A DNA stretch of 49,490 bases from a virus, in IMG/VR virus record IMGVR_UViG_3300046170_000116, positions 1 to 49,490 of that record. One strand, written 5' to 3'. This document shows, one piece after another, positions 19,321-29,900 of this stretch (the stretch's first letter is position 1; the number at the start of each line of letters is the position of its first letter). The position numbers and the translations under genes are program-made. The notes beneath the pieces are model-generated. The model did not search any database and had not been told where the DNA came from. It saw only the letters and a program-made list of their open reading frames with translations.

Positions 19321-20164
19321 ATTCTTTATAAAGTCTTCCGTATTTTTCTAATAATTTTCTTTCAACAGAGTTAGGACCAGTATGGGTTTTATATTCAAAA
19401 TCTTCTTTAGATTTATAATTACTTTTATCAGGAAATTTTTTTTCTTTTATAGCTCTTGATACTCTTGACATGGTTCCTTTAATACTCATATTTTTTTTCA
19501 TACCGGGGAAAACATGAGCGAGCTCAGCCACAACGGTTTTAAGCCCAGCTTTAGGGCTTACATGTATTTTGTTGACACCTGCGTGACCTCTAAATCCTAT
19601 AGGATCTTTTTTATTAATATCATATTTTTTTTGGGTCAACTTTGCATAAAAACTAGGTTTTTCTGAATAGCCAGCTTTAGAATCTCTAAACATTGTAATG
19701 GCATCAGCTGCACTTATTTCAAACCTTTTGCCACCGTGTACTATATTTTTATAATTTTTAAAATTTTTATCTCTAACAAACTCCGGACTTTCAAGCTTTG
19801 TATATGGTGTATTTTCTCGACTTGGTGGCTTTGATCTATCATAGTTTGGGTTTTTCATGGTACGCTTAGTTCTACCTCCGTAAAACTTATTATAAACTTT
19901 TCTTTCGTCAGGAGTTAATTTATTTCTATTAACCGCAGTGACAACTACTTCATTTAAATTAGGCCTATGAATAGACCCCTCGCTAAAGTACTTTGCATAC
20001 TCAGCATCAGACATACCTGAATCTTTTTTAGTGGTATACTCTAAATCATTAAGAATATGACTAGCAGTTTCATATTCAGGCTTAGGCTCTTCTTTTTTTC
20101 TAATAGGAGATTGTAAATTTCTTAAGCCATTACTGTTTAATTTTTTTTTCATGCTATACCCCAT
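19319..20164 (-). CDS. Late protein with possible degenerate zincin motif
   Basis: A 281-aa basic protein; an alternative start 4 codons later gives MKKKLNSNG. LNEVVVTA (70-77) is a motif I recall near the N-terminus of Bacteroidetes phage and mobile-element proteins that carry metallopeptidase-like domains. VVAELAHVFPG (about 221-231) and THTGPNSVERK (260-270) look like a weakened HExxH-type helix with a downstream His. It is the last gene of the late block, after the endolysin. A peptidase or virion role is inferred; the missing canonical motif is a caution. Confidence 0.65.
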   Translation of the reverse strand: MGYSMKKKLNSNGLRNLQSPIRKKEEPKPEYETASHILNDLEYTTKKDSGMSDAEYAKYFSEGSIHRPNLNEVVVTAVNRNKLTPDERKVYNKFYGGRTKRTMKNPNYDRSKPPSRENTPYTKLESPEFVRDKNFKNYKNIVHGGKRFEISAADAITMFRDSKAGYSEKPSFYAKLTQKKYDINKKDPIGFRGHAGVNKIHVSPKAGLKTVVAELAHVFPGMKKNMSIKGTMSRVSRAIKEKKFPDKSNYKSKEDFEYKTHTGPNSVERKLLEKYGRLYKE

Positions 20165-20179
20165 AATCTTGTATATTTT

Positions 20180-20257
20180 TTATTTATACTTTTTGAACAT
20201 AAGCTTATATAATAAGCTGTTCCAAGCAGACTGTAATTTATCTATAAATTTTTTCAT
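20180..20257 (-). CDS. Cationic micro-protein after endolysin
   Basis: A 25-aa frame (MKKFIDKLQS...) beginning 1 nt after the endolysin stop and followed by the last late gene. It is an amphipathic, positively charged helix (WNSLLYKLMFKKYK). A small helper of lysis would fit its place and chemistry, but there is no direct evidence. Confidence 0.4.
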   Translation of the reverse strand: MKKFIDKLQSAWNSLLYKLMFKKYK

Positions 20258-20258
20258 G

Positions 20259-20612
20259 TTAATATGTCCATATTACGTTATCAGATTTATCTTTGTCTAT
20301 ATCTATATGCAGGAATGTTTTAGCGACTCCTATCCTGTTAAATCCAACCTCTATTAAAGCATACAATAACTTGTAGCGATCGCTCGATGCTATACACGCT
20401 ATGTCTACAGCTAAGCCTTTTAAATGAGAAGAGCTAGGCACACCACCAACATTACGGTTATGAGCTTCTGTCCTATAACCACTTGTTACATGTATAGGTT
20501 TACCGTATATCTCTCTTGTTTTATCTAACATTTTAAGTAGCTTACTGTCCATTAATTGGCCACTACCCTGAACGTCGGGCGAGTCAAACTCTTCGTAGTT
20601 AAAGTATTTCAC
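20259..20612 (-). CDS. Endolysin, M15 family peptidase
   Basis: A 117-aa peptidase of the M15A type (D-Ala-D-Ala carboxypeptidase / L-Ala-D-Glu endopeptidase). Zinc ligands fit: SSHLKGLAVD with His63 and Asp70, and HIDID with His102; SGYRTEAHNR (44-53) supplies the Arg/His stretch usual in the family. The start is GTG and overlaps the holin-candidate stop, so the two are coupled. It cleaves host peptidoglycan at lysis. No signal peptide, consistent with release through a holin. Confidence 0.92.
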   Translation of the reverse strand: MKYFNYEEFDSPDVQGSGQLMDSKLLKMLDKTREIYGKPIHVTSGYRTEAHNRNVGGVPSSSHLKGLAVDIACIASSDRYKLLYALIEVGFNRIGVAKTFLHIDIDKDKSDNVIWTY

Positions 20613-20770
20613 TTTTCACAGTCTTTTTTAATTTTAATCCACTTAGATAATGTATATCCGATAGTTATTAAAAGCAGTATTATTTTCAAACCGTCTTCTA
20701 TTTGTGTAAACGTCGTTACGCTAATAGCGCCCACGTTCATAGTGTATAATTTTATGTCTGACAAGCTCAT
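20609..20770 (-). CDS. Holin candidate, single membrane span
   Basis: A 53-aa frame (MSLSDIKLYTMNVGAISVTT...) with one hydrophobic span (GLKIILLLITIGYTL, about 27-41) and a basic C-terminus (KWIKIKKDCEK). Size, single span and overlap with the endolysin start point to a small holin or pinholin-like protein that opens the membrane at lysis. The MNVGAISVTTFTQIEDGLK opening is familiar from Bacteroidetes phages. Short length hid it from usual ORF cut-offs. Confidence 0.7.
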   Translation of the reverse strand: MSLSDIKLYTMNVGAISVTTFTQIEDGLKIILLLITIGYTLSKWIKIKKDCEK

Positions 20771-20775
20771 TTTGT

Positions 20776-20988
20776 TTATTTTTTAGGAACGCAGTTAGGT
20801 ACTTTTTTTCCACCTTTAGTTTTCATTCCTACCATTTCGTAGTTTTTCCAGCAAGGATCGTTTTTTGTTTTTTTAGCTATAGATATAGGTCCTCCGGATC
20901 CATCAGCATTTTTAGCTACCTCAAAATTAGCCGGAAACTTAGTATTACATGTAGCGTCTTTTACTTTTTTCGTTATAGGTATGTTCAT
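20776..20988 (-). CDS. Small Cys/Lys-rich virion-associated protein
   Basis: A 70-aa basic protein. The C-terminal half (NDPCWKNYEMVGMKTKGGKKVPNCVPKK) is a module I recall repeated in several marine phage proteins, in which two Cys flank a Lys/Gly-rich stretch. It may be a small structural or DNA-binding protein. It lies between the giant protein and the lysis genes. Confidence 0.7.
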   Translation of the reverse strand: MNIPITKKVKDATCNTKFPANFEVAKNADGSGGPISIAKKTKNDPCWKNYEMVGMKTKGGKKVPNCVPKK

Positions 20989-20989
20989 T

Positions 20990-23900
20990 TTAAATTCTGT
21001 TTAGTGACATTATTGAATCTTTTGCTCTTTTATTCTTCTTTCTAGTTGCCGCTGCCTTTCTAGCTGAGGCTGATCTTTTTAATCTAAGATCTCTATAATA
21101 TTTGTTTCTTTGTTCTTCTGATAAATTATTTATAGAATCTTGTTTTTTCTTTTTATTTATTTCTCTTGTTTTCTTAGCTTTGATTTTACCTTGTTCTTTT
21201 CTTACTTTTTTAGCTTCTAATTTTATCAAATCAAACTCTTCGTTTTTAGCTCCTACATCCCAGGTTCTGTAACCAAGACCAAGTGAAATCCTTTGAAGCT
21301 TAGTATTTCTTTCATCAAACATTTCAGCTATACTTTGAGCTTCTAAAACAGCTCTATCTAAAGGTATATTTAAACCAGCCGATGCTACACTACCTATTAT
21401 ACTATATGTAGGCGAAGGGTTAAATCTACCTTCTATAGTAACATCCCAAGGGTGTTTAGCTATAACGTCTTTATCAAATTTACTTGTTTGTATACCACTG
21501 TAAATTTTTCTAAGCTTAGACCCTATTGGTGGAGACAAGTTAGCAGCTTCTATTATCGTGTAAGTGTGATCTGCTTTGTATCCTTTTTCCTCTTGCCTAG
21601 AGTATTGTAGGTATGTATTTTTAATAGCGGCTATAACAGCACCGTACATGCCAAAACCTCTAAGCGTAGAGTCTGCCATACCGTTTATAATTTTAATACC
21701 CTTTTTGTCTAGTTCTTCGTCAAACTCTTTATCATCTTCTTCAAAGCCTGGTATTAAGGCAAATAGAGACTGTTGCAAAGCGTTAAATATAAAGTTTTGC
21801 ACAGCTCCGTAGTACAATATCTTAGATATATGTGTTTTAGCATCTCCTCGTCCATTTATAAGATCTCTAGCGGCTTTTACTTGTATTCTTGTATATTGCA
21901 TTGTAGTATTCTGAAAAGCCAATATAAGACGCCCAGCTACACTACGTTGTTGTTGTGAAACTAACGCTGGATCACCAGACTGCTGAGCCACGTCAGACAG
22001 CTTGCTAAAATCTTCAAAAGCTTTTGTTTCTGCTTCTGATTTAGACATACCTTGTTTAGTGTATGTTTTTACTCTGTTTCTATAAAACGTAGCACCACCC
22101 ATTGCTATAGCAAAACTATCTGCTAGCTGTGTAGGTGTAAAACCTATTTTAAGTAAATAAGAAACAATAGCAGATGCTTTATCTTTGCTATTCTTAGCGG
22201 CGTTAGCTATTTCAGCTTCTTGAACGTCTGATTTTAATCCACTACGTCTCTGCTTTAGCTTATCAGAATTAAATATCATAGTGAAATCTTTCCAGTATTG
22301 TTTTTGATTAGCGAAAGCCATAGCGGCCTTTAAAGGGTTATTGTCACTCCAGTTTATAAAGTTTACAGTGGATAACGTTTGAAGCAAAGCTGATCTACGG
22401 TTAAAGAACATTATAGTACCTACAGAGTTATTAACCCAGTTTAACCATCTATTTGTTATAGAGTTACCACCTGTTGGTCTGTTTGTTCCGGTCTTCATAG
22501 AATATAAAGCATCTTCTATAGCGTCTCTAGTAGTTTTACCATATAACGCTTCAACTTTGTTTAAGTTTTTATCACTAAAAATTTGATCTACGTTTTCTAT
22601 AAACTCATTTAAGTACTCTTTTCTGTTTATTTTTTCAGTAAGATTACTAATATCAGTTACAATAGTATGAGCATCCCAAAACTCAGTAGGAGCAGGCCAA
22701 CCGTTAACGTTAGACTTAGTTACTAATATTAAACCGTCGGCAAATGCTTTTAATTCTGTATCTTTACTTACTAAGCTGTTTAACTTCTTTTGATCTCTTT
22801 TGGCTATACCAGGTATGTCATAACCTGCTTTTGTCCATAAATACACTCTTACAGCAGCATCGTATGTAAAGTCGCCGCCAGGTATTAACTTGTTAAGCTT
22901 AGCTTTGACTGGTTTAAAAGTTTTTAAAAGAGCTTTAAAATCGTTTTTAAGAGTTTGTCTAGCTGTTTCCATAGCAGCTACACCTTTAAAGTAAGGGTCC
23001 ATTAATGCGTCTTCAAAAAACTTTTGATCAGCATCGCCCTGCTTGCCTTTGCCGGCAAAAACATATTGTGTTAAACCTCTAAAGTCTTCTGCTCCAGGAG
23101 CTAAAAACTTTATACCACCAGCCTTTTTTCCTCTTCTTCTAGCCACAACCTTTGAAAACACTTTTATGGACTCAACACCTGTTTGTCTTTCTATCATGTC
23201 GTTGAACTGCCTGTGTAGTGTTTCGCTAAACTTTATTTTAGCTTGTTGAACTTTGCCTTTTACGTCAAAGTTGTCTAAAACTTCTTTAACAGCGTTAACA
23301 TTTTTAATAGCGTCGTCAGCAAAGTAAAAATCATTATAACCTTCAGAAACCTTACCAACCATCCAATCAGCTTTAGCCTTAGCATTTCCATCAGCTAAGC
23401 CTGTTATATTTTTTAAAGGTATATCTATACCTAGTGATTTCATAAAATCTTTAATAGGTCCAGCGGCATCCTGTGGCCTAGCTGTTAATATAAACAAATC
23501 TTCTGTACCTCTTTTATCTGCTATTTTTTTAGCCACCTTAAATAAAGGTCCTTTTTCACCATCTATAACCTTGCTGAACTCGCTGAAGTCAAACGTAGCT
23601 CCTTGAGCCTCTAAGCTAGCGGCTTGCTCCGCAAACTCAGTAGCGTTTATTGTTTTAACACCTCCAGGTACTTCTTTTAAAACCTCCGCCTGTTGCTGAT
23701 CTGTCAGACTTTCAAAGTTTTGTTGAAAGCTAGGTTTATTTTTAAATTCATCTTTAAACTTTCTTCTAGCTACAATATCAAGCATATCCTTATCAATACT
23801 AGAAACAGGCATGTTAACAATTACCCTGCTTTTAGATTTGGCTAATGTGTCGTCAAAGTCAAATACTCTTATTTTTTTAGAACTTTGTGACCACTTTATA

Positions 23901-26900
23901 GAACTAGCTGCAAGAGCTGCTTTTTGCTCTTTAGCCACTTGAATCGCTTGAGAGGAAGCGTTGTCCTTTAGTATAGAATTAAACGCAGCCCACTCTTCTC
24001 CAAATACCTTTCCTTTACTATCACCTCCAAGCTTTTTTATAGGAACAATAAAGTCCATACCATAAGTCGAGTCATTGTAATACCTATGCCAAGCTGGATC
24101 TGTAGATGGATCAAAACCTATATTCATTGTAGATTGAGACTGTATATTTATAAGCTCGTCCATATCTTTGGGCACAATAGCGACCTCATAAGAGTTTTTA
24201 AGAGCATCTAAATCAACTTTACCAGACCAAAAATGCTCTGTAAGCCTCATTATCATGTAATTAGTAGGAATTAAATGTTCAAATCTAACTTCTTGATTTG
24301 TATCTCCAACAAAATAATAAGCTACATTAGCAGCCGCCTTAAGCATTGATTCCATGTTGCTATCAAGACTTTTCATAGTAGCAACCCACAACAAAGGATT
24401 ATTTTTATTTCTAGTAAACTGTAAAAAGTCTATCATGAGATCAAAAGCTTCGTCAGACTCGGCTTTACGTTGATCGTACTCCGCTTCAAACTCAGCTTCT
24501 GTTTTTACTGTTTTCTCACCTTTTACAATTTTGTAAGCACTTTGAGGTAGCGTTTTAGTGTTAACTACTAGTAAGCCGTTAGAGTCTTTTAATTTATCTA
24601 CAGTTGTATTATTTTTTTCTGCTAATTTTTTAATATCTGCATCTGAAACTTTACCTGTATAATAGATCTTGTACGTATCTTTTTTACCTTTTCGCTTTAT
24701 AACCTCTACTTTTACGTCGGGTATTAAGTTTAAGTTGTTAATGTAGTAATCTGTAACTCCATTGTAGTACTGACCTCTACCTCCACCTATCTTGGAACTT
24801 GTAACGTTGTGGCCTTTCATCCACCTTAGTATTTGCTGTAAACCTTCGTATCCTTTCTTATTAACTAAGTCTGTGTTAAACTCAAGTTCGTTCTGTCTGC
24901 TTTGACGCTGAACACTCTCTTGATCACCCATTTTTGTAAATCCTCCAAATATATCATCTTTTGTTAGATTTAAAGGAGTGAGAAGATCTTCTTTGTTGTT
25001 CAGCTTATCTATAGCATTATTAACAAATTTAGTGAAATCTAAAGCATATAAATCTTTTTTGTTTTTAAAGTAGGTATTTACCGATGCTACAATTTTTTTA
25101 GATATTTGTTTTAATTCGTCTTGAGATATTTTATCACCATACACATTGGTCATTATTTTTCTAAGACTAGCTTCTGTTAGCTTTTCTACATTGGCATCTA
25201 AAATAGATTTTTCTAAAGAAGGTAAACCTTCCATAAAAGTTGATTCAGAAAACTTAATAGTACCTCTTTCCGATTGTCTTGAAAACTCTTGTAAGAAGTC
25301 TACTGTTAACACTGCATTTAGTCTAGACTGATTTTCTTTAAACGCCTTAGTTAAATTACTGTCTTTATTTTTTAGCTCTCTATTTATTATTTCTATACCA
25401 ATTTCGCCAGCTAACTCTTTAGCCATTGACTCTTTCTTACCGCGTATAGGTTTGCCTGACGATATAACATTACCATCAGCATCTGCTTTAACGTTTTCAA
25501 GAACTGTAGCCACAAAGTCAGCATCAGATATTTTTCTAGCAGCATTAGGTGTTCTTCTCATGATCTGAGCACCCGATGTTTTTCCAGCGTTGTTCGTAGT
25601 GGTTTTTTCTACGTCAATCTTTTTACCTTGCCAGTCACTAGTAAAGTTAGGTACAAAAGTAAAATTACCATTATTATCTTTAACTCTGTTACCGTTTTCA
25701 TCTACCTTGTACTTGCCGTCTACAGATTTTTGTATTGCAGCGGGTATGGCTTTTGCCAGCCAAGACGTAGTTGCGTTTTCTAAAACAGCTTTTTTGTTTT
25801 TAATTAGCCACTTTTGTAGCTTAGAGTCTGCAACACCACCCATTGCTTCTTTTAAATCAATATCCACTTGTGAAGATATTTCTCTTTTAAGTTCACGAAG
25901 AAGCGGAGATATAGCTTGGTTCTTAGAAACGCTAGCATCTATTCTAGACTTTAGCACTCTAACCGTACTTATTACTTTGTCTTTTATTTTATTAATAGTT
26001 TCTCCTGGTAGAACTCTGCTGTCTATTATTTTTATATAAGTAGGCTTTTTTGGTGCATTAGTAGATGTAACCTCGTTAGCATCTCCTGAAACTTGCTTAG
26101 CTTGATCTGAGTCAATAGACTCACTTGTTGGATTGTTCTTAGCATCGACAAACTCTTGCTTTGCAACTTTTTTACTAAATGCAGCATTTGATGTTATAAA
26201 TTCAAATAAAGCTCCAGAACCTACTTTTTCACCACTAGACCTAGTCTTTGCCGGGTTGAAGTTTTTTAATCTATCAGCTAATATTCTAATAACTTTTGCA
26301 CGTTCTTGTGGTGAACTAGCCTTTGATGATACATACTTTTGAATAAGAGGGTGTAATTTACGATCATTATATATAGGATCAAAAACGTCTTGCCTATAAT
26401 AATCTATTTGATTTTTTACATCAGAAGGTATTAAGTTATTTATTTTTTCTCCAAGACTTGTCTCACTAAAACTAATATCAGATTTTGTGTCTGATTTTTT
26501 ATTTGTAACAATAAAAGTATCATTTTCAAAACCAAATGAACCACCTAGTTTATCAGCCATAGTTTCAGCTAGTCTTTTATAAAGCCTAATTCTACTATCT
26601 TCTTTTGCCGTAAATACAACTCCTTCTACTTTAGGATTATTTTGTAAATAATCTACAACTCCATTTATATTAACTGAAAACACCTCAAGAGCGTTACCAG
26701 CCCCAGTTATATCCATACTGCCAGCGTTATCTGCAAACTGTAAATGATAAAATTTTTCAGAACTTGATATATCATCACCTTCAGAATCTTTTTGTATACC
26801 TAGTTTTTTAGCTATATTATCAATGTCATCATAAGTTTGGCCTTCGTCAAACTCCATGAAAGCAGTCTCTTCTAATCTAGTAGTATATTTTTTTCCTTTA

Positions 26901-29900
26901 ACTTCAAAAGTAGTTTGTACATCTTCGTCGGTTTGTTTCCAATTTAAATCTTGTCTAGTAGTTAGACTAAAACTAACGTCACCTTGTGAATCAGTGCTTA
27001 CGCTTGAATCTTTTATGGAAGAAATAGCTGAGTTTTTCTTAGCAGCTTTTACGTCTGCTAGAGTTAAAGTACCATCTGCTATTTTCTTGCCTATACCAAC
27101 AACAAAGTTGTACATATCAGTTTCGCCTCTAAAATCAAACTTATAATCACCTTCAAACTGCTTTTGCACCATTATACCTAACAAGCCAGCAATACCTTTA
27201 GCTTTTTTATCTTGCTTAAAATCAACTTCGTTAGCAGCTACAAACTCTAAGAACTTAGATATAACTTCTGTAGGATCATTTATTTCGTTTCCAATATCTT
27301 TTAATAAGTCGTTGTAAACTTTAGAGTCAACATTTTTAAGAGTATGTAATAATTGATTAGATATATTCTTAAACGCGTCACTGTTACCGTCTTGGCCTAG
27401 TAGCTCCCAAAACGCCTGATGTCCAACCTCGTGCGTCTTAGTGTATGCTCGTTGGTTTTTAACTTGATTTTCTACTACCGCAACAGTTTGTTTAGTAACA
27501 GGGTTAGCATAACCATCGTTACCTCTTTTTAAACCATCTGTTATTGTTTTCTTTTGATCTGGGCTAAGATCTTGATTATCTAGATCTGCTATAGCTTCAT
27601 CAACAGTTTCAAAAGACTTGAAGTCTTTAAATACACTTGAATTTTTTCTACCTTGCTTGGAGTTTTCAGCTCTTGCTTTATCTGCAAAGTATAAGTCATA
27701 AGCTCTTCTGTTAGTTGCTTCTTTAGAAGGATCTTTTCCATTTGATTCCGCAAACAACTGAGATGCTGCTTGATCTTGATACTCATCATATTTTTCAGGA
27801 TCAGAACCTTTTAATGCAGTAAACTCAACGCCATTGTTTTTCATGGTTCTAGCGTTTATCGCTGATTCCTTCACCTCTACCAAGTATTTAAACTTAGCTT
27901 GTAGCTCTTGTATTTCTTTAGCTTTTTCCGCTTTTGATAAAGTTGGATTGTTTTCTATTTCTAAAGCTTGAGCCTGTAAGTCTGCCATTTCTTTTTCTAT
28001 AGCAATAACGTTCTTAGCGCCATCTTCGGTCATGTGCTCATTAAGAAGGTTTTCTCTAGCTTCTACGGCTTTGTTTAGCTTATCTGTATTGTCTTTTATT
28101 CTTTTTTCAAGAAACTTAGCTCTCTGTGAGTTGTCTTGAGCTGAGTTGTTTTTTGCTGGTATTCTTCTATTGCTTTTATCAAAAACAGTATAATCAGACA
28201 ATAAGCCATCTAACTCTTTACCGTCTTTGTTTATTTGAACCATTAAATCTCTAGCCTGCTTTCTCTCGCCATATGTAGATCTACTAGCGTTGTAAGTTCC
28301 CTTCATAAAAGGCACAGCAGCAAACAGCAAACCAAAACCAGCTCCTGAGAAGCCAGCATGATCCATTCCTTGTGTGAAGTTATTACCATCTATAAGGTTT
28401 TGAGTTCCTACAGTTGCGATTTCACCTAAAGATTCAGAAAGAGGTTCGTATATCAAACTAGATCCTCTTTTCTTAAAATACTCTTTCATGCTGTTATTCA
28501 CAACCTGTTCCTTGCCATCTAATATCCAATTCTTCTTAGCTCTTCTAAGAGACTGAACAGTTGTTAATTGAGCGAAACCACCTTCAGCAACACCATAACC
28601 TATACTCTTAAGCCATATCTCGCCCTTACCGTAGTCAGCATTACCCATAGCTACTTCAGCTTGCATGTCTATCATTTTGCTTCCAGCACTAGACGCACCA
28701 ATAACAACACCCGCAGAGCCACCACTAGCCATCATAGCTACCAATATAGGTAGTTGGTTACTTACTTCTTGTCCTAAAAATTTTCCAAAATTTGATCCAC
28801 TAGAAAAAGCATCTTCAAAGCTAACATCTCTCACGTAGCTGTCTCTTATTCTTCTAGAATACATTGAGTAATCAGCACCTAGCTCGGCTAATCCATCGCT
28901 TTGGCCCAGTGTTAATATATTGCCACCTAAAAAGAACATGCCAGCTCCAATATCTACAGCGCCCATACCCACGTTTGTAGCGTATTTTTCTAGTTCATTA
29001 TAGTTTTTACTAGCGGCTAAACTAGAGGCTTTTATATCTTTTATGTCACCTATAACTTCTTGCTGTTCTTTTTGATACTTGTTAAATAATAAATCTGAAG
29101 CTAAGTAATTTTCTCTTAAAGAGTTTCTAATTAAATACTCGTTGCGGTTCATTGAAGTACCGTCGCTTAATTCAACTACTCTTTGGTCGGAAGGATCTAT
29201 AAATATGTTATTTTTAGCAGCATAATTATATATTAAGCTATCATTTTTTTCAGCCTCCTCGATTGTTGTTTCTTTGCCGGTGTTTTGCACGGCTTTGTGG
29301 ACTTCTAATATATTTTCTATTTCCTGGCTTAGTATATTTGTTTTTTTAGAGTTTAGATTATACTTATCAGCTAAATCACCTTCTATAAACTGTGCTCCAC
29401 TAAACATTTCCTCTTGACCGATATCGCCATCGTTTACAGCTCTTTCTCTTTCAGCATACTTAGCCTCGTCTAGAGCCTGCGTGTATAGCATTTTTCTAAC
29501 AATTTGCTTAGCTTTTTTGTCTATATCTTCTTTGCTAGCTTCAGGGTGTATTTTTCTAAGCCTCTTTATAGCGCTATTAAGCTCTTCTTCATGAGGTTGT
29601 ACGGTTTTCTCAACAAGTGGACTAGTATTAACAACTATGCCAGTGGTAGATGAAACGTACCCGACGTTTGCCTGTTGCTTAACTTTATAAGGCGTGAAAA
29701 GATCTTCGTTATCTAAAATATCAGCCTTGTACTTGTCTTCTGCTTTTTGTATGTTTTCGTTGCTACTTTCCCAGTTTAAATAAGTTTCCCTAGTTCCTTT
29801 ACTTTGCTTTCTCCAGGTCTTGTAATCTATAGAGCTCTCATTTTCTTTTATGAAATTCTCTATCTTGGTAGTTGCTCTTTTCCAGTCTTCAGGATCGTCA

